Origin: Mesocentrotus franciscanus
Lineage: Eukaryota > Echinodermata > Echinoidea > Camarodonta > Strongylocentrotidae
Direction of reading: 5' to 3'
Length of the DNA: 64,000 nt
Assembly (NCBI GenBank): GCA_037976565.1
Contig: CP137672.1
Coordinates: forward strand, 26,166,035 to 26,230,034
The notes under the pieces are model-generated. The model did not search any database, was not told where the DNA came from, and saw only the letters and a list, made by a program, of their open reading frames with translations. The position numbers and the translations under genes were made by a program. Each line of letters starts with the position of its first letter. Position 1 is the stretch's first letter. Below are positions 23,060 through 35,619 of this stretch, piece after piece.

Positions 23060-26008
23060 CTGTACAGGAAAAGAACGAGAGAGAGGGAGAGAGAGAGAGA
23101 GGGAGAGACGGGGTGGGAGAAAAATGAACACTATGTCTTGAAGGGATGGAAATTTGAAATAAACTTTTGAATTGATTGATTAATTAATCCATTAATGAAA
23201 TATGTGACTACATTTGTGATTACAATTTATGTAAAGAAATAAAGTATAGATGGGTGACTGACCATAAAATAACACATAGGGTCATCGCTCGGGGAGGGGT
23301 AAGATGTCACGCTTGACTCCAGCTTCATATTGTCAGCTAATTGTTAGATTAATGGTGTACTTTCACTATCCTTTTCACTTTTTGTTTGCATATTGTTTGC
23401 TAATCTTAAAACTGTTAGTTTTAAAGATATATTATTTTATAGCCTTAAATTTTCGAGTGACAACGTACTAGTGGCACCCTGGAAACCATTGATGTTTTCG
23501 ATTTTCTTCTGGATACTTTTTGTAATGCCATGCAAGTTTAAATAGATTTATCAAAATGTCTAGAACTACACACGAGCAATTATCATAACAAAATACCACA
23601 TACCAGTCAGGAATGTTGTATTCTTGGAGTCGTGGTCGGACCAGGCTTTCGGACAAGGTCCTTACGATCACGACAGCTTCTCGACGACCACCGCCCTCGG
23701 GAATCGGATGGGACTTCATCGCCATTCCCGTCTGACCCACGGTGTAGTACCGACGGTACTCGTCGACGTAGGCCTGCCAGTCCTGGTAATGCTGTTGAAT
23801 GACAGAAGCGAGATCAAACAAGCATTGTAATAAATAACCAAATTAGTGTAGTAGTAGAATAAGTAGTAGTAGTAGTAGTAGTAATGCCTTATTGAACAAT
23901 TTAATTGCAGCCAACTGGTCGATTTGCATATACAAACTGAACTTTTACAGTAAAAAAAATATGCATCAACTCAGATTTTTAAGAAATACACTGAAATTTA
24001 ATTGAACGAATCAGTTATGCCTGTAGGTTCAGATAAATAAAATGCACAGAATAAGTATAGGAACTAAACAAATATATTAAACAGCCTATAGAAAATATTT
24101 AGAGGAAACATAAAGGTAATTCATTTTACTTATGACTTTATTTATTATTATTGGAAATTATTTCTTTTAAGACGGTTAACCTGTAATTGTCAGTATAAGT
24201 TCTTTACATATAAATTTAATATCTATATGACTACCATCAAGCTAGCCCTTGGATATTTGGAAAGGTAAATAAGGATAGCATGGTGATACAGAATACATTT
24301 TAATCATAATGACGAGGAAATCAAACTTATATTTCGTGCTGTTTACCGATCTTCATAACTTAACCCTTAACCCTTATTTATTTCTATCTATGTAAATCAT
24401 TGGTTCTGGAAAAGGGTCGTGACCCCCATTGTGATAATTGGGTTTTTGAGAACGGGGGGTGAAGGCGTTATACAGTCAAACCTGTCTATAGCGACCGACT
24501 AAGGAAACACAAAAGTGGTCTTTGTAGACAGGTTCCTTTAGTACATGTTTCAATGAGAAACCATTTTCAAGGGAAACAAAAAATGTGGTCCTTGTAGACA
24601 GGTGGTCTTTGTAGACAGGTGGTCACTAAAGCAGGTTTGACTGTACGTTAACATATTCGATACTAATCTATGTACAATTGAATACTACGAGTGGGGTGTA
24701 TGAGTATCAGATGGGGTCGTGAGGCCAAAAACACCTAAAGAACCACTGCCCTATACACTGCACACGTGCTTATATTCAAATAGAAAGAAAAAAAAATCAA
24801 ATAATAATATTTTATAAAGTATCTGGTCTCACCTTGAATGTGTATTTTGAGCTGTCACTGATATTCCGATGGATGAAGGGGTCATATTTCCTTCTTCTGT
24901 TCGAGTCTCTTGCCGATGATACCTTCCTTCCGCCTCCTCCATATCCGTATCGAGCCCCTCTTTCACTCCTAGGTAAACTCCACCCGGTGAGATCATCACG
25001 TCCAAATAACTGATTCCCTGTACCGCTTCCACCAGGCGAAACTTTCTTTCCCCCATCGTTGAGATAAACGTCCGCAGACGAGTTTGGGGGAGCAAGTGTG
25101 GAATATTTGCATCTCCATGGAAACGTACATACGCATTGATGGAAGAGGGTATCCATTCTGGCGATCGCGTCTGAAGATGGAGTGACGTCGTCCGAAATTT
25201 CTAACAATCGTCCAGAAAGAGTTTGCTTCAACTTCTGCTTCGAACCCGACTTCAACTTCCTTGCCGATTTCATATTCGACGCCGATTTCTTAGTGGGAAG
25301 TCGTTTCCTCTCGTCTGACGAAGCGTCGCGTTTTACCCCGGCAGTGTCTTCTTCGCCACTTTCACCAACAATTCCTGTAGGGCAATCATCATCATTGCCA
25401 TTGTCCACATCGATGTCTTTGGCCTTCCTGACATCATGCAGGAATTCAGGATAACGGTAAAAGTCTGCGATGCGACTGAATCCGACACCAGTTTTGCTAC
25501 ATTCTGCTTCAGGCTTGTCGATCCGTGAGTGCTTTGAGATGGCAAGAGCTTTGAAATCAATAACATCATCACCATCTTCATCGTCTTCACCCTCGACTTC
25601 GTGAAAATGAAGATCGCAGTCAATGGACCGTCGTGCTACGAAGTCCTCGTCGATGTCGACATATTCTCCAGTAAAAACATCACCACTGCTTTGACGTTGA
25701 AGGGAGTTCATATCGAAATGATCGCCATCTTTCCTCCCTTCAAAACATTCCTCTGTGTTATTGGTGTATGCAACATCATCTTCCGTATCATTCGATCTGA
25801 ATGGTTTCCACATAAAATCCTCATCATCGTGGTCCTCTTTCTCCTCCTCGCCAAACTCATCTCCCAAATCAACATTCATATTGTTCGGGGATTCGGTCTC
25901 GCCGACGATGTCCTTCAAGTTGTATACTCGTTGTCGTTTGAGAGAGGTCAGTCGTTGAGAGAGAAGGAGAAGTTTGAGTTGAGGGTCTTCTCCATGGTCG
26001 GCGGTCAT
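21937..26008 (-). CDS. Unrecognised three-exon gene, about 828 aa
   Basis: I do not recognise this protein. Three exons join in frame: 26008-24833 (392 codons, donor GTGAGA, phase 0), 23791-23604 (acceptor TTCAACAG, donor GTATGT, phase 2) and 23059-21937 (acceptor CCTGTACAG, ending in a stop). The N-terminal third is acidic (EEEKEDHDDEDF, EGEDDEDGDDVIDF), then there is a Lys/Ser basic patch (KSARKLKSGSKQK). The best-ordered part lies around the exon 2-3 junction, with HYQDWQAYVDEYRRYY, EYNIPDWDDFTDLSATPMRP and VPDLGVTW. The C-terminal 250 residues are Ser/Lys/Pro-rich and look disordered. A weak pattern (VPDLG, then HIKLTN) recalls C7orf57-type proteins but is too slight to name it. An AG acceptor just before the ATG (26015) means an upstream exon is possible. 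Confidence 0.78.
23076..23112. repeat. GA microsatellite in intron 2 of the unrecognised gene
   Basis: GAGAGAGGGAGAGAGAG-type simple repeat directly upstream (transcript sense) of the polypyrimidine tract of the last acceptor. On the transcribed strand it reads as CT, so it may lengthen that tract. Confidence 0.7.
23604..23791 (-). CDS. Unrecognised gene, exon 2
   Basis: 62 codons plus 2 nt between TTCAACAG and GTATGTGG. It encodes HYQDWQAYVDEYRRYYTVGQ near its start and ends at EYNIPDW, whose Trp codon is split across the intron. Aromatic and charged residues are well mixed here, unlike the disordered flanks, so this may be a folded or helical segment. Confidence 0.82.
24471..24645. mobile_element. 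TACAGTCAAACCTG inverted-repeat element, copy 1
   Basis: Starts TACAGTCAAACCTGTCTATA and ends GCAGGTTTGACTGTA. The interior repeats GTGGTCTTTGTAGACAGG several times. It is flanked by CGTTA on both sides (24466-24470 and 24646-24650), a possible 5-bp target duplication. Related copies lie at 29620-29813 and 60594-60759, with a decayed fragment near 41772-41840. Non-autonomous; class not assigned. Confidence 0.75.
24833..26008 (-). CDS. Unrecognised gene, exon 1 (or first visible coding exon)
   Basis: 392 codons without a stop, starting ATG at 26008 and closing at TTCAAG before GTGAGACC. The exon has higher GC and more even codon use than its surroundings, which supports it being coding. TTTTTTTCAG directly before AGGAGGATG is a good acceptor (exon could begin at 26015), so the start codon may lie in an upstream exon that I cannot locate. 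Confidence 0.78.
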
Positions 26009-26340
26009 CCTCCTCTGAAAAAAACCCCGAAGTCGTGGTCAATGAACACCGTCGAGCAGCGCAGTACCGTTTGGGAAATGGAATTAACTTGCATCAATAT
26101 CAAAAGATATTCGAATTCATCACAACGGGGGCATACACATCTGCATCAATCCATCGGTTATACAAAATGACGTAGTGATGTGTAATTGATAATATGCACC
26201 AAAATTATCCTTGCATTAGTTTCCAAGACAACATCACGAATATTTATGAAGTGCTATATAATAAGTGCTATATAACAATGGCAACTTCATATGTTATCCA
26301 CATCAGGTTGCAATAACACGAGTCATGAGGACTGTGTCAA

Positions 26341-26360
26341 ACCAGGAAGATCTTCCTGGT
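26341..26360. promoter_or_regulatory. Perfect 20-bp palindrome with Ets-type cores
   Basis: ACCAGGAAGATCTTCCTGGT is exactly self-complementary and contains two opposed AGGAAG cores, the shape of paired Ets/STAT-like half-sites. It lies about 330 bp upstream of the first visible exon of the unrecognised minus-strand gene, so it may be in its promoter. Function is inferred from position only. Confidence 0.35.
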
Positions 26361-29300
26361 CAAACCTCAATACTTGAGTTTTGGTTGGTAGAAACGGGTC
26401 CACATAGACTCCAGTTTGCAGTTGTTTTGTTGAACGTAACGAATAAAATGTCACAGCGTTGTCGTGTTTCTCGTTACAGGATGATGAAGTTAGTTGTCGA
26501 ATCCAAGATATTTAGTCAACTACCATGCCACCGTCTGAAATAAATCTGCAAAATCAAAACCAGGCAAAGTATGTGTTAGGACGAGTTACTTTCTAGTTTC
26601 TTGGCTAGTGACATGCGTAAGAAAACAACACACCATATAGTCATCATCACAACTATATGTCAATAATATGTACCTCCCCTGCAGTGCCTGTGGGATTTTA
26701 CTGAATGGACTGTCTATTCCATTCTTTACATGTTTTTATCTCCCCTAAACTTTGAACTTGGGCTCATAAAGGGGGACGTTATGACCCCCTTTCTTTACCC
26801 TTTCAGACCCAGCCAAGCGTACGGCAGTCACGAAGGCTGGTTCGTAATTTATTGATACCAAACAAATACATGTATATATTTGTTTTATTATTTTGAAATC
26901 AGTTCGCAATATGCTAGCATGTAGAGTGCATACTAGAAACGGGGATACCTGTAGGAGAGTCAACTATAGCTATGGTTGTTAGGGTGTTCCATCCCATAAA
27001 ATATTTAGGATTACTAACTAATATGTCATGGTGTACAGTCATGTACGAGCACCTCGACATGATTGTGTGCGAAATGCAAATCAATTTTCATGACATGTTC
27101 TTTGCATATATATCAGGCAATCAAATCGAATGACCACAGTAAAATATGGGCCTAACCGTTTACGTCTGTTTTTGTTTATATATCCCTAATAACAAGTGAT
27201 ATTAGTAGTTATGTAATATGCAATGTGCAATATCTTCGTAAAAACAAACATATATATTATGTTGAACACATGCATCCATGTTTCAAGTAACCCCTTGTTC
27301 GACTGGACTTGATAATGTGATTGACGTGAGCTCTTTTGACAACAAAGTGATTCAAGAAACAAAGAAGCAAATTGGACAGGGTTTTGGAGATTAGGCAAAC
27401 AATAACTGTATGGAGGGCTAATCGCTAATTGACACTTGCATCTCAATAGAAGTCATTCTTCCCAATTTGGTAATGCATGTCACCCCCTCCGCCTCCCCCT
27501 TTTGGTCCCCTCTCTCTCTCTCTCTATCTCTCCCCTCCTGTGTATCTCTGGATATGTCTCGCTGTTCAAATTGTTTACCTCTGCCATGTCCACTTTCACC
27601 CGCACTTTTACTTCTATCTCCTCTTCACAGATAGAACAATTTTCTTGTTCGATGGTTCGATATCATCCTCCTTGTCATTCTCGTGTTCTAGCTCAGGCTC
27701 TCATGCAGTACATGGGTATATAACCAAGTAGGTCCATGATATAACTAGAAGTCCACTTTTACGGAGTCATAAATTTAGAAATCACTTCGTTTGGAGTGGA
27801 ATACAGGCTCAAAATGCAATGCACTCTCAACGAGAAATTAAACGACTACCTTGGAGTGGATTCCATCATGATTTGGAGTGGAATCAACTACGAACGAATT
27901 AAGTGATCTCGTAAACGAGTGGATTCCCGCTCCTCTGCATCACGTAAGGGAGTATTCTGCGAAGTTTCGATATCACTTACCATCATTTAAGAAATTCTTG
28001 TACGTCGAAAACATCATCATCTCCTCGTAGACCACGTAAAAATTAACAACTACACATGATTCTCCTTCGAAACCGTCAGCATCATCCAACAAACGGTTTT
28101 AATCACGAAGATCACAGACCTCTTCTGCACATAAATATGATAAATATATACTCGAACTTGACTCTTGACGAAGTTCAAATTCAAACTACATATACCAACG
28201 TCAAGTTTGTCTTCTTCATGCATGTCAACAATATCTCAGCAGCTCCTTAATCAATATGTTATAATTTTTATCATAACTCTTCCCCCTCGATCAATACGTC
28301 ATTTTCATCCATTATGTCCGCGTAAAAGTGTCACAATCAACACTATCGGTGATGGAGCAAATTGAATACATTACGTGCCATAATCGGGTGAAAGTACGAG
28401 CACCTGTCGTCATACTATACACAATCTTACGCAGGTTATATACTAGGGTGGAAAGGTGTCACGTGACCAAATGAAGGTCATTCCTTTTCCACGCGACTTT
28501 CCGAATGATTTCGATCTTGACTTTTGTGTTTACCTCCTTGATATGTCGGGGTCACATGGGGTCATCACTGAATCAGATAGTAGCGTCCCGTTTCCATGGG
28601 AACCGCCGACCCGAAGATATACGACAAGTGCCGAGTTTTACCGATCTGCCACTTTCATAGTTCTAAAGAAGAGTCTGCAGGAACTTTCTTTTTGATCAGA
28701 GGGATGATAGGGATGTGCTTTTTTATTTGGCAAACAGTCAATGATATGAAGTTTCATTTGTTATAGCTTTAATTATTGTATGAATGCGGTATAGCGTGTA
28801 CATTGCCACTAATATAAACATTTGACTTTGACGCATTTTCATTGAGGGTTTTTTTTTTTTAAATCAAAACGTATAGCCCCAAATCCGCTCAGATACCTTT
28901 GGCTCGTTTTCATTTTAGTTGATACAAATCAAGCTATTCATGATCCTAAACATCTAGGTAGAGTCACATCGTTTTTTATATTTTTTATATTTATTTTGAT
29001 AAGTTTTTATTGATCCAATAATAGTTTTACATTCAACATAAACATAATACAAATAGACAGACATTTATATCCATGTAACAACAATAGGTCAAAGAAGAAA
29101 TCAAATGGATCTATAGTATATAGAAAAGAAAACATGAGCAATCGTCAAAATACCCCCCCCCCAGAAACAAAAGGATTTCAGTCAGCGTTCTATCATCTGC
29201 TATACTGCTTAAACAGGATTATTTTCTAAAATGTCTATATTTTTCATTGTGCCTATCTAGTTTGTTGCGTCTTTCAGCAATAAACCTTTGTACAGTCTGA

Positions 29301-29619
29301 AAATATTGAACATAATGTACAAAATGACGAACGTCGGGCATGTTTTCTGTAATCCTACACCTAAAGATATATTGCTTTCCTAACAAAAGCAGGACATTAA
29401 TGGTGAAAGCGTTTTTTACTTTGACAAACTTGGTCAGCCCAATTATTTTTTGTGGACAGAATCGAGGGGAGAGAGAGTTCCGTAAAAGCTCTGTTTAGGC
29501 GTAACCAAAACTGTTCTATAACTGTACATTAAACAAAAAGGATTTTCATCTTCATTACTACAAAATTAGCAAGCTGCATTTTCAATTCTCTTAATACGAA
29601 CCGACCAGACTTTAGTTGG

Positions 29620-29813
29620 TACAGTCAAACCTGTCTATAGCGACCGCTCAAGGGAAACACAAAAAGTGGCCTTTGTAGACAGGTGGTCTTTGCAGACAGG
29701 TTCCTTTAGTACATGTTTCAATGAGAAACCATTTTCAAGGGAAACAAAAAATGTGGTCTTTGTAGACAGGTGGTCTTTGTAGACAGGTGGTCACTAAAGC
29801 AGGTTTGACTGTA
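29620..29813. mobile_element. TACAGTCAAACCTG element, copy 2
   Basis: Starts TACAGTCAAACCTGTCTATA, ends GCAGGTTTGACTGTA, and shares nearly the whole interior with copy 1 (24471-24645), including CCTTTAGTACATGTTTCAAT. The close match suggests recent activity of the family relative to other repeats here. No clear target duplication is visible in its flanks. Confidence 0.78.
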
Positions 29814-31359
29814 TTATAGGTTATAGATGATTTTCAACTGAAACATTCGTAATTTTGTATCTATCGGAGCATAAATGGCAACGTAAACAACTCAACAACG
29901 GTGGAATCATGAAGGCTGTACAGCTCATTGAGGCGGGCGAAAGTAGACGAAATAGATGGATTGTTAATTTGCATACACTTAGAATAGATTTGTCCTTTGG
30001 ACACGTCAACAGAAGTTCTAACAATACCATCTATATTTACAGTTGGAATGGGGCTTAAAGGAAGCATAACAGTGTGAAAGTTTTGTTGAAGAAAAAAATG
30101 TTTCCATGTATATTATAGAGGGGGGTTTCTTGTAACATGCAGTCTAACAAAGTAAAATATTCTACAAACGAAAGACCTCTTTCTTTTGCATCTTTCGAAA
30201 TAGAGTCCCATTATACTCTTTTCACACTTGTTTTGCTTAACCCCGTAAAATAATTGCCTATATAAATGTCACATAATTTCTACAACTATAATTGTTCTTA
30301 ACAAAAAATCAATTGTAGTACAGTTGAATTTTTAAAGGAAATCTTGCGGAATGGATTACTTTAGTTTAGCCAATTTGAACTTGAAGCAAACTGGTTAGTC
30401 AAACTGTTTTACATTGAAGTACATGTAATTGGAAACCATATACATTTCGAACACCGCCAATAGGTTCCCGATAATCATCTGAGTAATGTAAAAACGAAGT
30501 GCCTCTCTCAACCAATGGACACACAGGAGATCGAAAAAGAATATACATTTTTGACGAATATAAGGGAAACCATCAACCATGACAATGTCATTGCAAAAAC
30601 AACATGAAAATTTGATTCTGTTATACTCACTTGAGATGCAAATTCTCGATTACTTCGTTGTTTTCTGGTAGCTGGCTTTTCAGTCTGAGCTTGGTTTATT
30701 GGTGAAAATAATTGGCATGATGTGACTATGCTGTATTGAAATAATACAAAAAGGGCCAACCAGTACCAAAGGTCTACGTGTGATATTGGTTTAGTGGATT
30801 ATTACTATCAATGGGCAGCGCATAGATAACACCCAAGGGAATTGATAGTTTGATAATTATACAACTTTAAAGGTGCCTGATACATGAACCATTGCACTCC
30901 AGTGACAAGTATATGATTGAATGGATGGCGATTTTTTTTTTTCTTCTTCAGCAAACTTATTTGTGGATAGTAAATTGAGAGAAATAAGGGATAATTGAAC
31001 GAATCCTGAGAAATGCAATCTTTTCTTTCAACAAAGTTTGCTCTTGTAGATCAGCGGCTGTGGATGGCAAACTGGTAAAATGGAGAAGAATGTAGATTAT
31101 CTAGCCAATCTGATAAATGCGACTATATAAATTTTGTCACCCTCTCCAAAAAAAGGGAACGTCTGGAGCGGAATATGTACATGTACAACCACTTATAAAG
31201 TATGTGGATTACACGTAGGTCCAATACTTATACACCCCCACCGGTTTACATTTTCTGTCTGTCCGTCTGAATCACTTTAATAGCTCCTAATCTGAACAAA
31301 AGGTGGAGAGAACATATTTAATGTCAAGGTGATAATTGTAACACCAAGGAAGTGGACTA

Positions 31360-31535
31360 AGGGAAAGAGATGAAGAGAGAGGGTGAGGTGGAAGGAAAGA
31401 GAGAGAGGGAGAAAGAGATAGTGCGAAAGAGAGAGATAATTATGAAGAGGGAGGGGGAAGGGAGAGTTAGAAAGAGAGAAAGATTGTGAAAAAGAGAAAC
31501 GGAGAGATAGAGATAAAGAGAGGGAAGGGAGAGTA
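31360..31535. repeat. GA-rich simple sequence
   Basis: Imperfect GAGAGA/GAAAGA repeat. The overlapping minus-strand frames of 117 and 64 aa (Ser/Leu/Phe-rich) come from this low-complexity DNA. Confidence 0.85.
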
Positions 31536-31912
31536 ATAGAACACGAGTCATAGTGCTGAATATTGTTATAATTTATATCAGCGCTTAGACCGATATTCAA
31601 CAAAATTAATGCATAATTACAATAATACACATTTCCGTAGTTGTGACACGATGCAGTGCATTCATAAATAAATCATCCGATAAATGGCCGGTCATTCTTA
31701 TTCTTCCTCTCGGTGTGTAGAATTTTTAGTAATTGGGGACAATTTCGGACATCCCTCTCTTTAGAGTGGTGATCGAAAGCAGATGCAAATAGTCAGGGGT
31801 GAGAGAATGAGATAAATCGGGCACTCGTCTGCTCTCATGAGGCGCATCAGTGCAGTAGTCATGGCGGTTCAGTCCGTAAACTGGTCTCTTTTATTAGTTT
31901 ATAAAAATGATA

Positions 31913-32199
31913 GCCGTTTGGTCTACAACTAGTTTGTCTACTACCCAGTTGGTCTATTACCATATGATCTACACCCAGCAAGTCTGCTATCCACATGGTC
32001 TAATATATAATCATCAAATAATTATTACACCTTATGGATGGTAGACGAAATGGGCATTAGACAAACTGGGAATTAGACCGACTGGCAATTAGACGAAATG
32101 AGGGATAGTCCAAATGGGTAGTAGGCTTATTAGAGATTATACCATAATGGAAATAGACTAATTTGGTAGTACACAAACTGGTTGTAGACCAAACGGCAA
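31913..32199. mobile_element. TTAGACCAAATGG-word element, copy 2, both ends intact
   Basis: Left end GCCGTTTGGTCTACAACTAG and right end TGGTTGTAGACCAAACGGC form an inverted repeat. Between them short GACCAAATGG/CCATTTGGTC-type words alternate in orientation. It shows that the truncated copy at 240-487 belongs to a two-ended element. No coding capacity. Confidence 0.7.
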
Positions 32200-32416
32200 T
32201 TCACCTCTTTCATCTGTTTTTTATTTGCTGAAAGGTCAAGAATATTCTCATTTTATTTGTAGTCTGAAGAGTGAAGTAGTCATTTTGTAGTCACATGTTC
32301 CATATGATAACATCTCTATTGATTCATAAGGTTTATGCAATCAATATTGCACAATAATAGGCTGTTGCTATACCAGAAAAGCTTCCGATATTATGTGTTA
32401 TCAATGTGCAACAATA

Positions 32417-32711
32417 TAGGGTCATTTTCGTAATGCAACCAAATTGAATTTATACGTCTTTGTATAGTGCCTCTATACGAATTATTCCATTCACCTGTAA
32501 GTCTGTAACGAATAATTGTATTACGATAGTCACAAAGCGAATATCATCTTCATGTAGTTGTTGCTAGGCAGGAAACTACCTCAGAACACCTAACATATAC
32601 AATTTGCATTGTGACTGCTGAAATACAATTATTCGTACCGGTAACAGGTGGATGAAATAATTTGTATCGAGGTAACTTCACTGAGATGTATACATTACGA
32701 AAATTGTCAAT
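32417..32711. mobile_element. TTTTCGTAATG palindromic MITE, copy 1
   Basis: The arms start GTCATTTTCGTAATGCAACC and end ATTACGAAAATTG. Internal CATTCACCTGTAA pairs with TAACAGGTGGATG, and a central GTTGCTAGG-type loop is present. Related palindromes are at 36546-36925 and 38708-39027. This copy is the most diverged. Confidence 0.65.
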
Positions 32712-33377
32712 TTGTCTATAAATAAACACGACTGATATAATCACATAATAGACCTGTTTACTAATTTCATGCATATACTTCTCGAACAAAAAATGCTCTT
32801 GATGCCTCAATAGCTTGCCAGACATAGCAAAAACTTATGTTGCAAAATGGATTCCATCCGTAGACTGAGCAGGAACCCGTATTATGCAAGTAGATTAACA
32901 TGGTGCATAATAGCAGGTGAATTGAATATTTAGTAACTCTGAGGGCTTCTGGCGAGAAACATTCATTCAATGTTCAAGACAATAGTTTTGTTCAAATTTA
33001 ACATTCAGGTGTGGTCGTGAAAGTGGTTCAATACTTTCATTATTTTGGCGTAAAATATAAAACAAAAACCACCCTGTAATAATTGGTTTTAAGAAAGACT
33101 GAAGGTTCAATGAGAAATAATAGGCTGATGTACTGTTCTGTAATGATTATCATCATTAGACCATGGACAGACGTAGACGAAGAGCGATATCTCAGAGTTC
33201 CATGACATGTGCCACTATCCAACGATTTGGATGGCTGGGTAAAATATTGTCTGGATATTCTCCCGCCTCGTCACTGGACAGTGCGTAGAAAGAGAGTAGG
33301 GGCTTTTCGTTTGTGTGGACGAGGACGCCGTTCCCGTCCTCTAACGATGCGAATTGGCTGCAGTCGACCCGTCCTGG

Positions 33378-33530
33378 AAGGCGTTTCATGAAACAATTAG
33401 TCGGTGGTTTTCACCGACTAATATCATTTTCACCGACAATTTTATTGTCACCGACTATTTTCCAGGCCTCTGATTGGTCAAATTTAGTCGGCGCCGACAG
33501 TTGTCGGTGGACAAATGTTGATGAAATGCC
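33378..33530. mobile_element. Palindromic element built on TAGTCGGTG words
   Basis: GGCGTTTCATGAAAC on the left matches GTTGATGAAATGCC on the right as an imperfect inverted end, and TTAGTCGGTGG/CACCGACTAA words repeat in both orientations inside. Probable small MITE. Confidence 0.5.
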
Positions 33531-33639
33531 CCCCAGTTCCCTACTTTATAACCCTTTTCGTATGTAGTCGACGCCCGTTCTCTACACGATGACGTAATGG
33601 CCCCGCTCGCTTATTGAATTTCTCCTTCTTTCACTTGTT

Positions 33640-35600
33640 ATGTTATTCTTCGTATATTACTCTATTTTTTTCTTCTCTATCTTTCGTCATGTTATTCTTT
33701 AGTTTCCCTTTATTATTTTCTCTCTCTGTTTTTCTTGTTCTTATCTGTTTTTCCATCTTTCTTCTTCTCTTCTATCTTTCCATTTTCTATTCTTTATCAT
33801 TTTCTCTTTCTGTCTCTCCTTATGTAATTTTTTATTGTTACCATTCTATCATTTTCTCTTTCTGTCTTTCCTTATGTTATTCTTTATTTCTGTTAGTGTT
33901 TGTTTTTATCATTCTATTAATTTCCTCTTTCTATCTTTCCTTATGTTATTCTTTGTTTTTCCATCTTTCATCTTTTCTTCTTTCTTTCCATTATCTATGC
34001 TTTATCATTTTCTCTTTCTGTCTTTCCTTATGTTGTTCTTTATTTCTTCCTTCTATCACCTTCTCTCATGTTAGTGTTTGTTTTTATTATTCCTCTTTCT
34101 ATCTTTCCTTATGTTATTCTTTGTTTTTCCATCTTTCATCTTTTCTCCTATCTTTCCATTATCTATGCTTAATCATTTTCTCTTGCTGTCTCTCCTTATG
34201 TTATTGTTTGTTACCATTCTATCATTTTCTCTTTCTGTCTCTCCTTATGTTATTCTTTATTTCTTCCTTCTATCACCTTCTCGTTTGTTCTTTGTTTTTA
34301 TCATTCTATCACTTTCTCTTTCTGTCTTTTCTTATGTTATTCTTTGTTTTTATCGTTCTATCATTTTCTTCCTACTATTCCTTATGTTATTCTTTGATTT
34401 TCCATCTTTCATCTTCTCTTCTACCTTCTCATTATCTTTTGTATATCATTTTCTCTTTCTGTCTTTCCTTATGTTATTCTTTGTTTCTTCCTTCTATCAC
34501 CTTCTCTCATGTTAGTGTTTGTTTTCATTATTCCTCTTTCTTTCTTTCCTTATGTTATTCTTTATTTTTCCATCTTTCATCTTTTCTTCTATCTTTCCAT
34601 TATCTATGCTTACTCATTTTCTCTTTCTATCTTTCCTTATGTTATTCTTTATTTCTTCCTTCTATCACCTTCTCTTTTGTTCTTTGTTTTTATCATTCTA
34701 TCACTTTCTCTTTTTGTCTTTTCTTATGTTATTCTTTGTTTCTTCCTTCTATCACCTTTTCTTATGTAATTCTTTGTTTTTATCGTTCTATCATTTTCTT
34801 CCTACCAATCCTTATGTTATTCTTTGTTTTTCCATCTTTCATCTTCTCTTCTACCTTCTCATTATCTTTTGTATATCATTTTCTCTTTCTGTCTTTCCTT
34901 ATGTTATTCTTTATTTCTTCCTTCTATCACCTTCTCTCATGTTAGTGTTTGTTTTTATTATTCCTCTTTCTTTCTTTCCTTATGTTATTCTTTGTTTTTC
35001 CATCTTTCATCTTTTCTTCTATCTTTCCATTATCTATGCTTAATCATTTTTCTCTTTCTGTCTCTCCTTATGTTATCGTTTATTGTTACCATTCTATCAT
35101 TTTCTCTTTCTGTCTTTCCTTATGTTATTCTTTATTTTTTCCTTCTACCACCTTCTCTTTTGTTCTTTGTTTTTATCATTCTATCACTTTCTCTTTCTGT
35201 CTTTTCTTATGTTATTCTTTGTTTCTTCCTTCTATCACCTTTTCTTATGTAATTCTTTGTTTTTATCGTTCTATCATTTTCTTCCTACCATTCCTTATGT
35301 TATTCTTTGTTTTTCCATTTTTCATCTTCTCTTCTATCTTCTCATTATCTTTTGTTTATCATTTTCTCTTTCTGTCTTTCCTTATGTTATTCTTTGTTAC
35401 TTCTTTTCATCACCTTTTCTTATGTAATTCTTTGTTTTTATCGTTCTATCATTTTCTTCCTACCATTCCTTATGTTATTCTTTGTTTTTCCATCTTTCAT
35501 CTTCTCTTCTATCTTTTCATTATCTATTCTATAACCTTCTCTTATGTAGTTCTTTGTTTTATCATTCTTTATATCACTTTCTCTTTGTTTCTTCCCTTCT
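33640..35600 (+). repeat. 2-kb polypyrimidine minisatellite
   Basis: The + strand is almost free of G and A-poor, with TTCCTTATGTTATTCTTT recurring dozens of times between TATCATTTTCTCTTTCTGTC and CCATCTTTCATCTTTTC words. Blocks of several words repeat at a higher-order period of a few hundred bases. All three frames stay open for long distances (up to 443 codons, Phe/Leu/Ser/Tyr only) because stop codons need purines. The product would be a meaningless hydrophobic repeat, so I treat it as non-coding. Confidence 0.88.
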
Positions 35601-35619
35601 GATTTACGCTGCGATATAG

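Larger units (their letters stand above)
26009..33377. other. Gene-poor region, no supported gene
   Basis: Short open frames only. The stretch contains a perfect 20-bp palindrome at 26341-26360, a CT-rich patch near 27480-27530, diverged GGAGTGGAAT-word repeats at 27765-27955, transposon relics (separate entries) and a GA-rich simple-sequence block at 31360-31535. The 79-codon frame at 28456-28695 is more GC-balanced but has no recognisable features. Confidence 0.5.

Noticed and set aside
25601..26170. 189-codon + strand frame
   Set aside because: Antisense to exon 1 of the unrecognised minus-strand gene, which has matching splice sites and better composition.
28456..28695. 79-codon + strand frame with balanced composition
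   Set aside because: No recognisable motif, no convincing splice sites and no conserved pattern; kept only as a possibility.
33614..34945. 443-codon + strand open frame
   Set aside because: It lies wholly in the polypyrimidine minisatellite; lack of purines removes stop codons in every frame and the product is a Phe/Leu/Ser/Tyr repeat.
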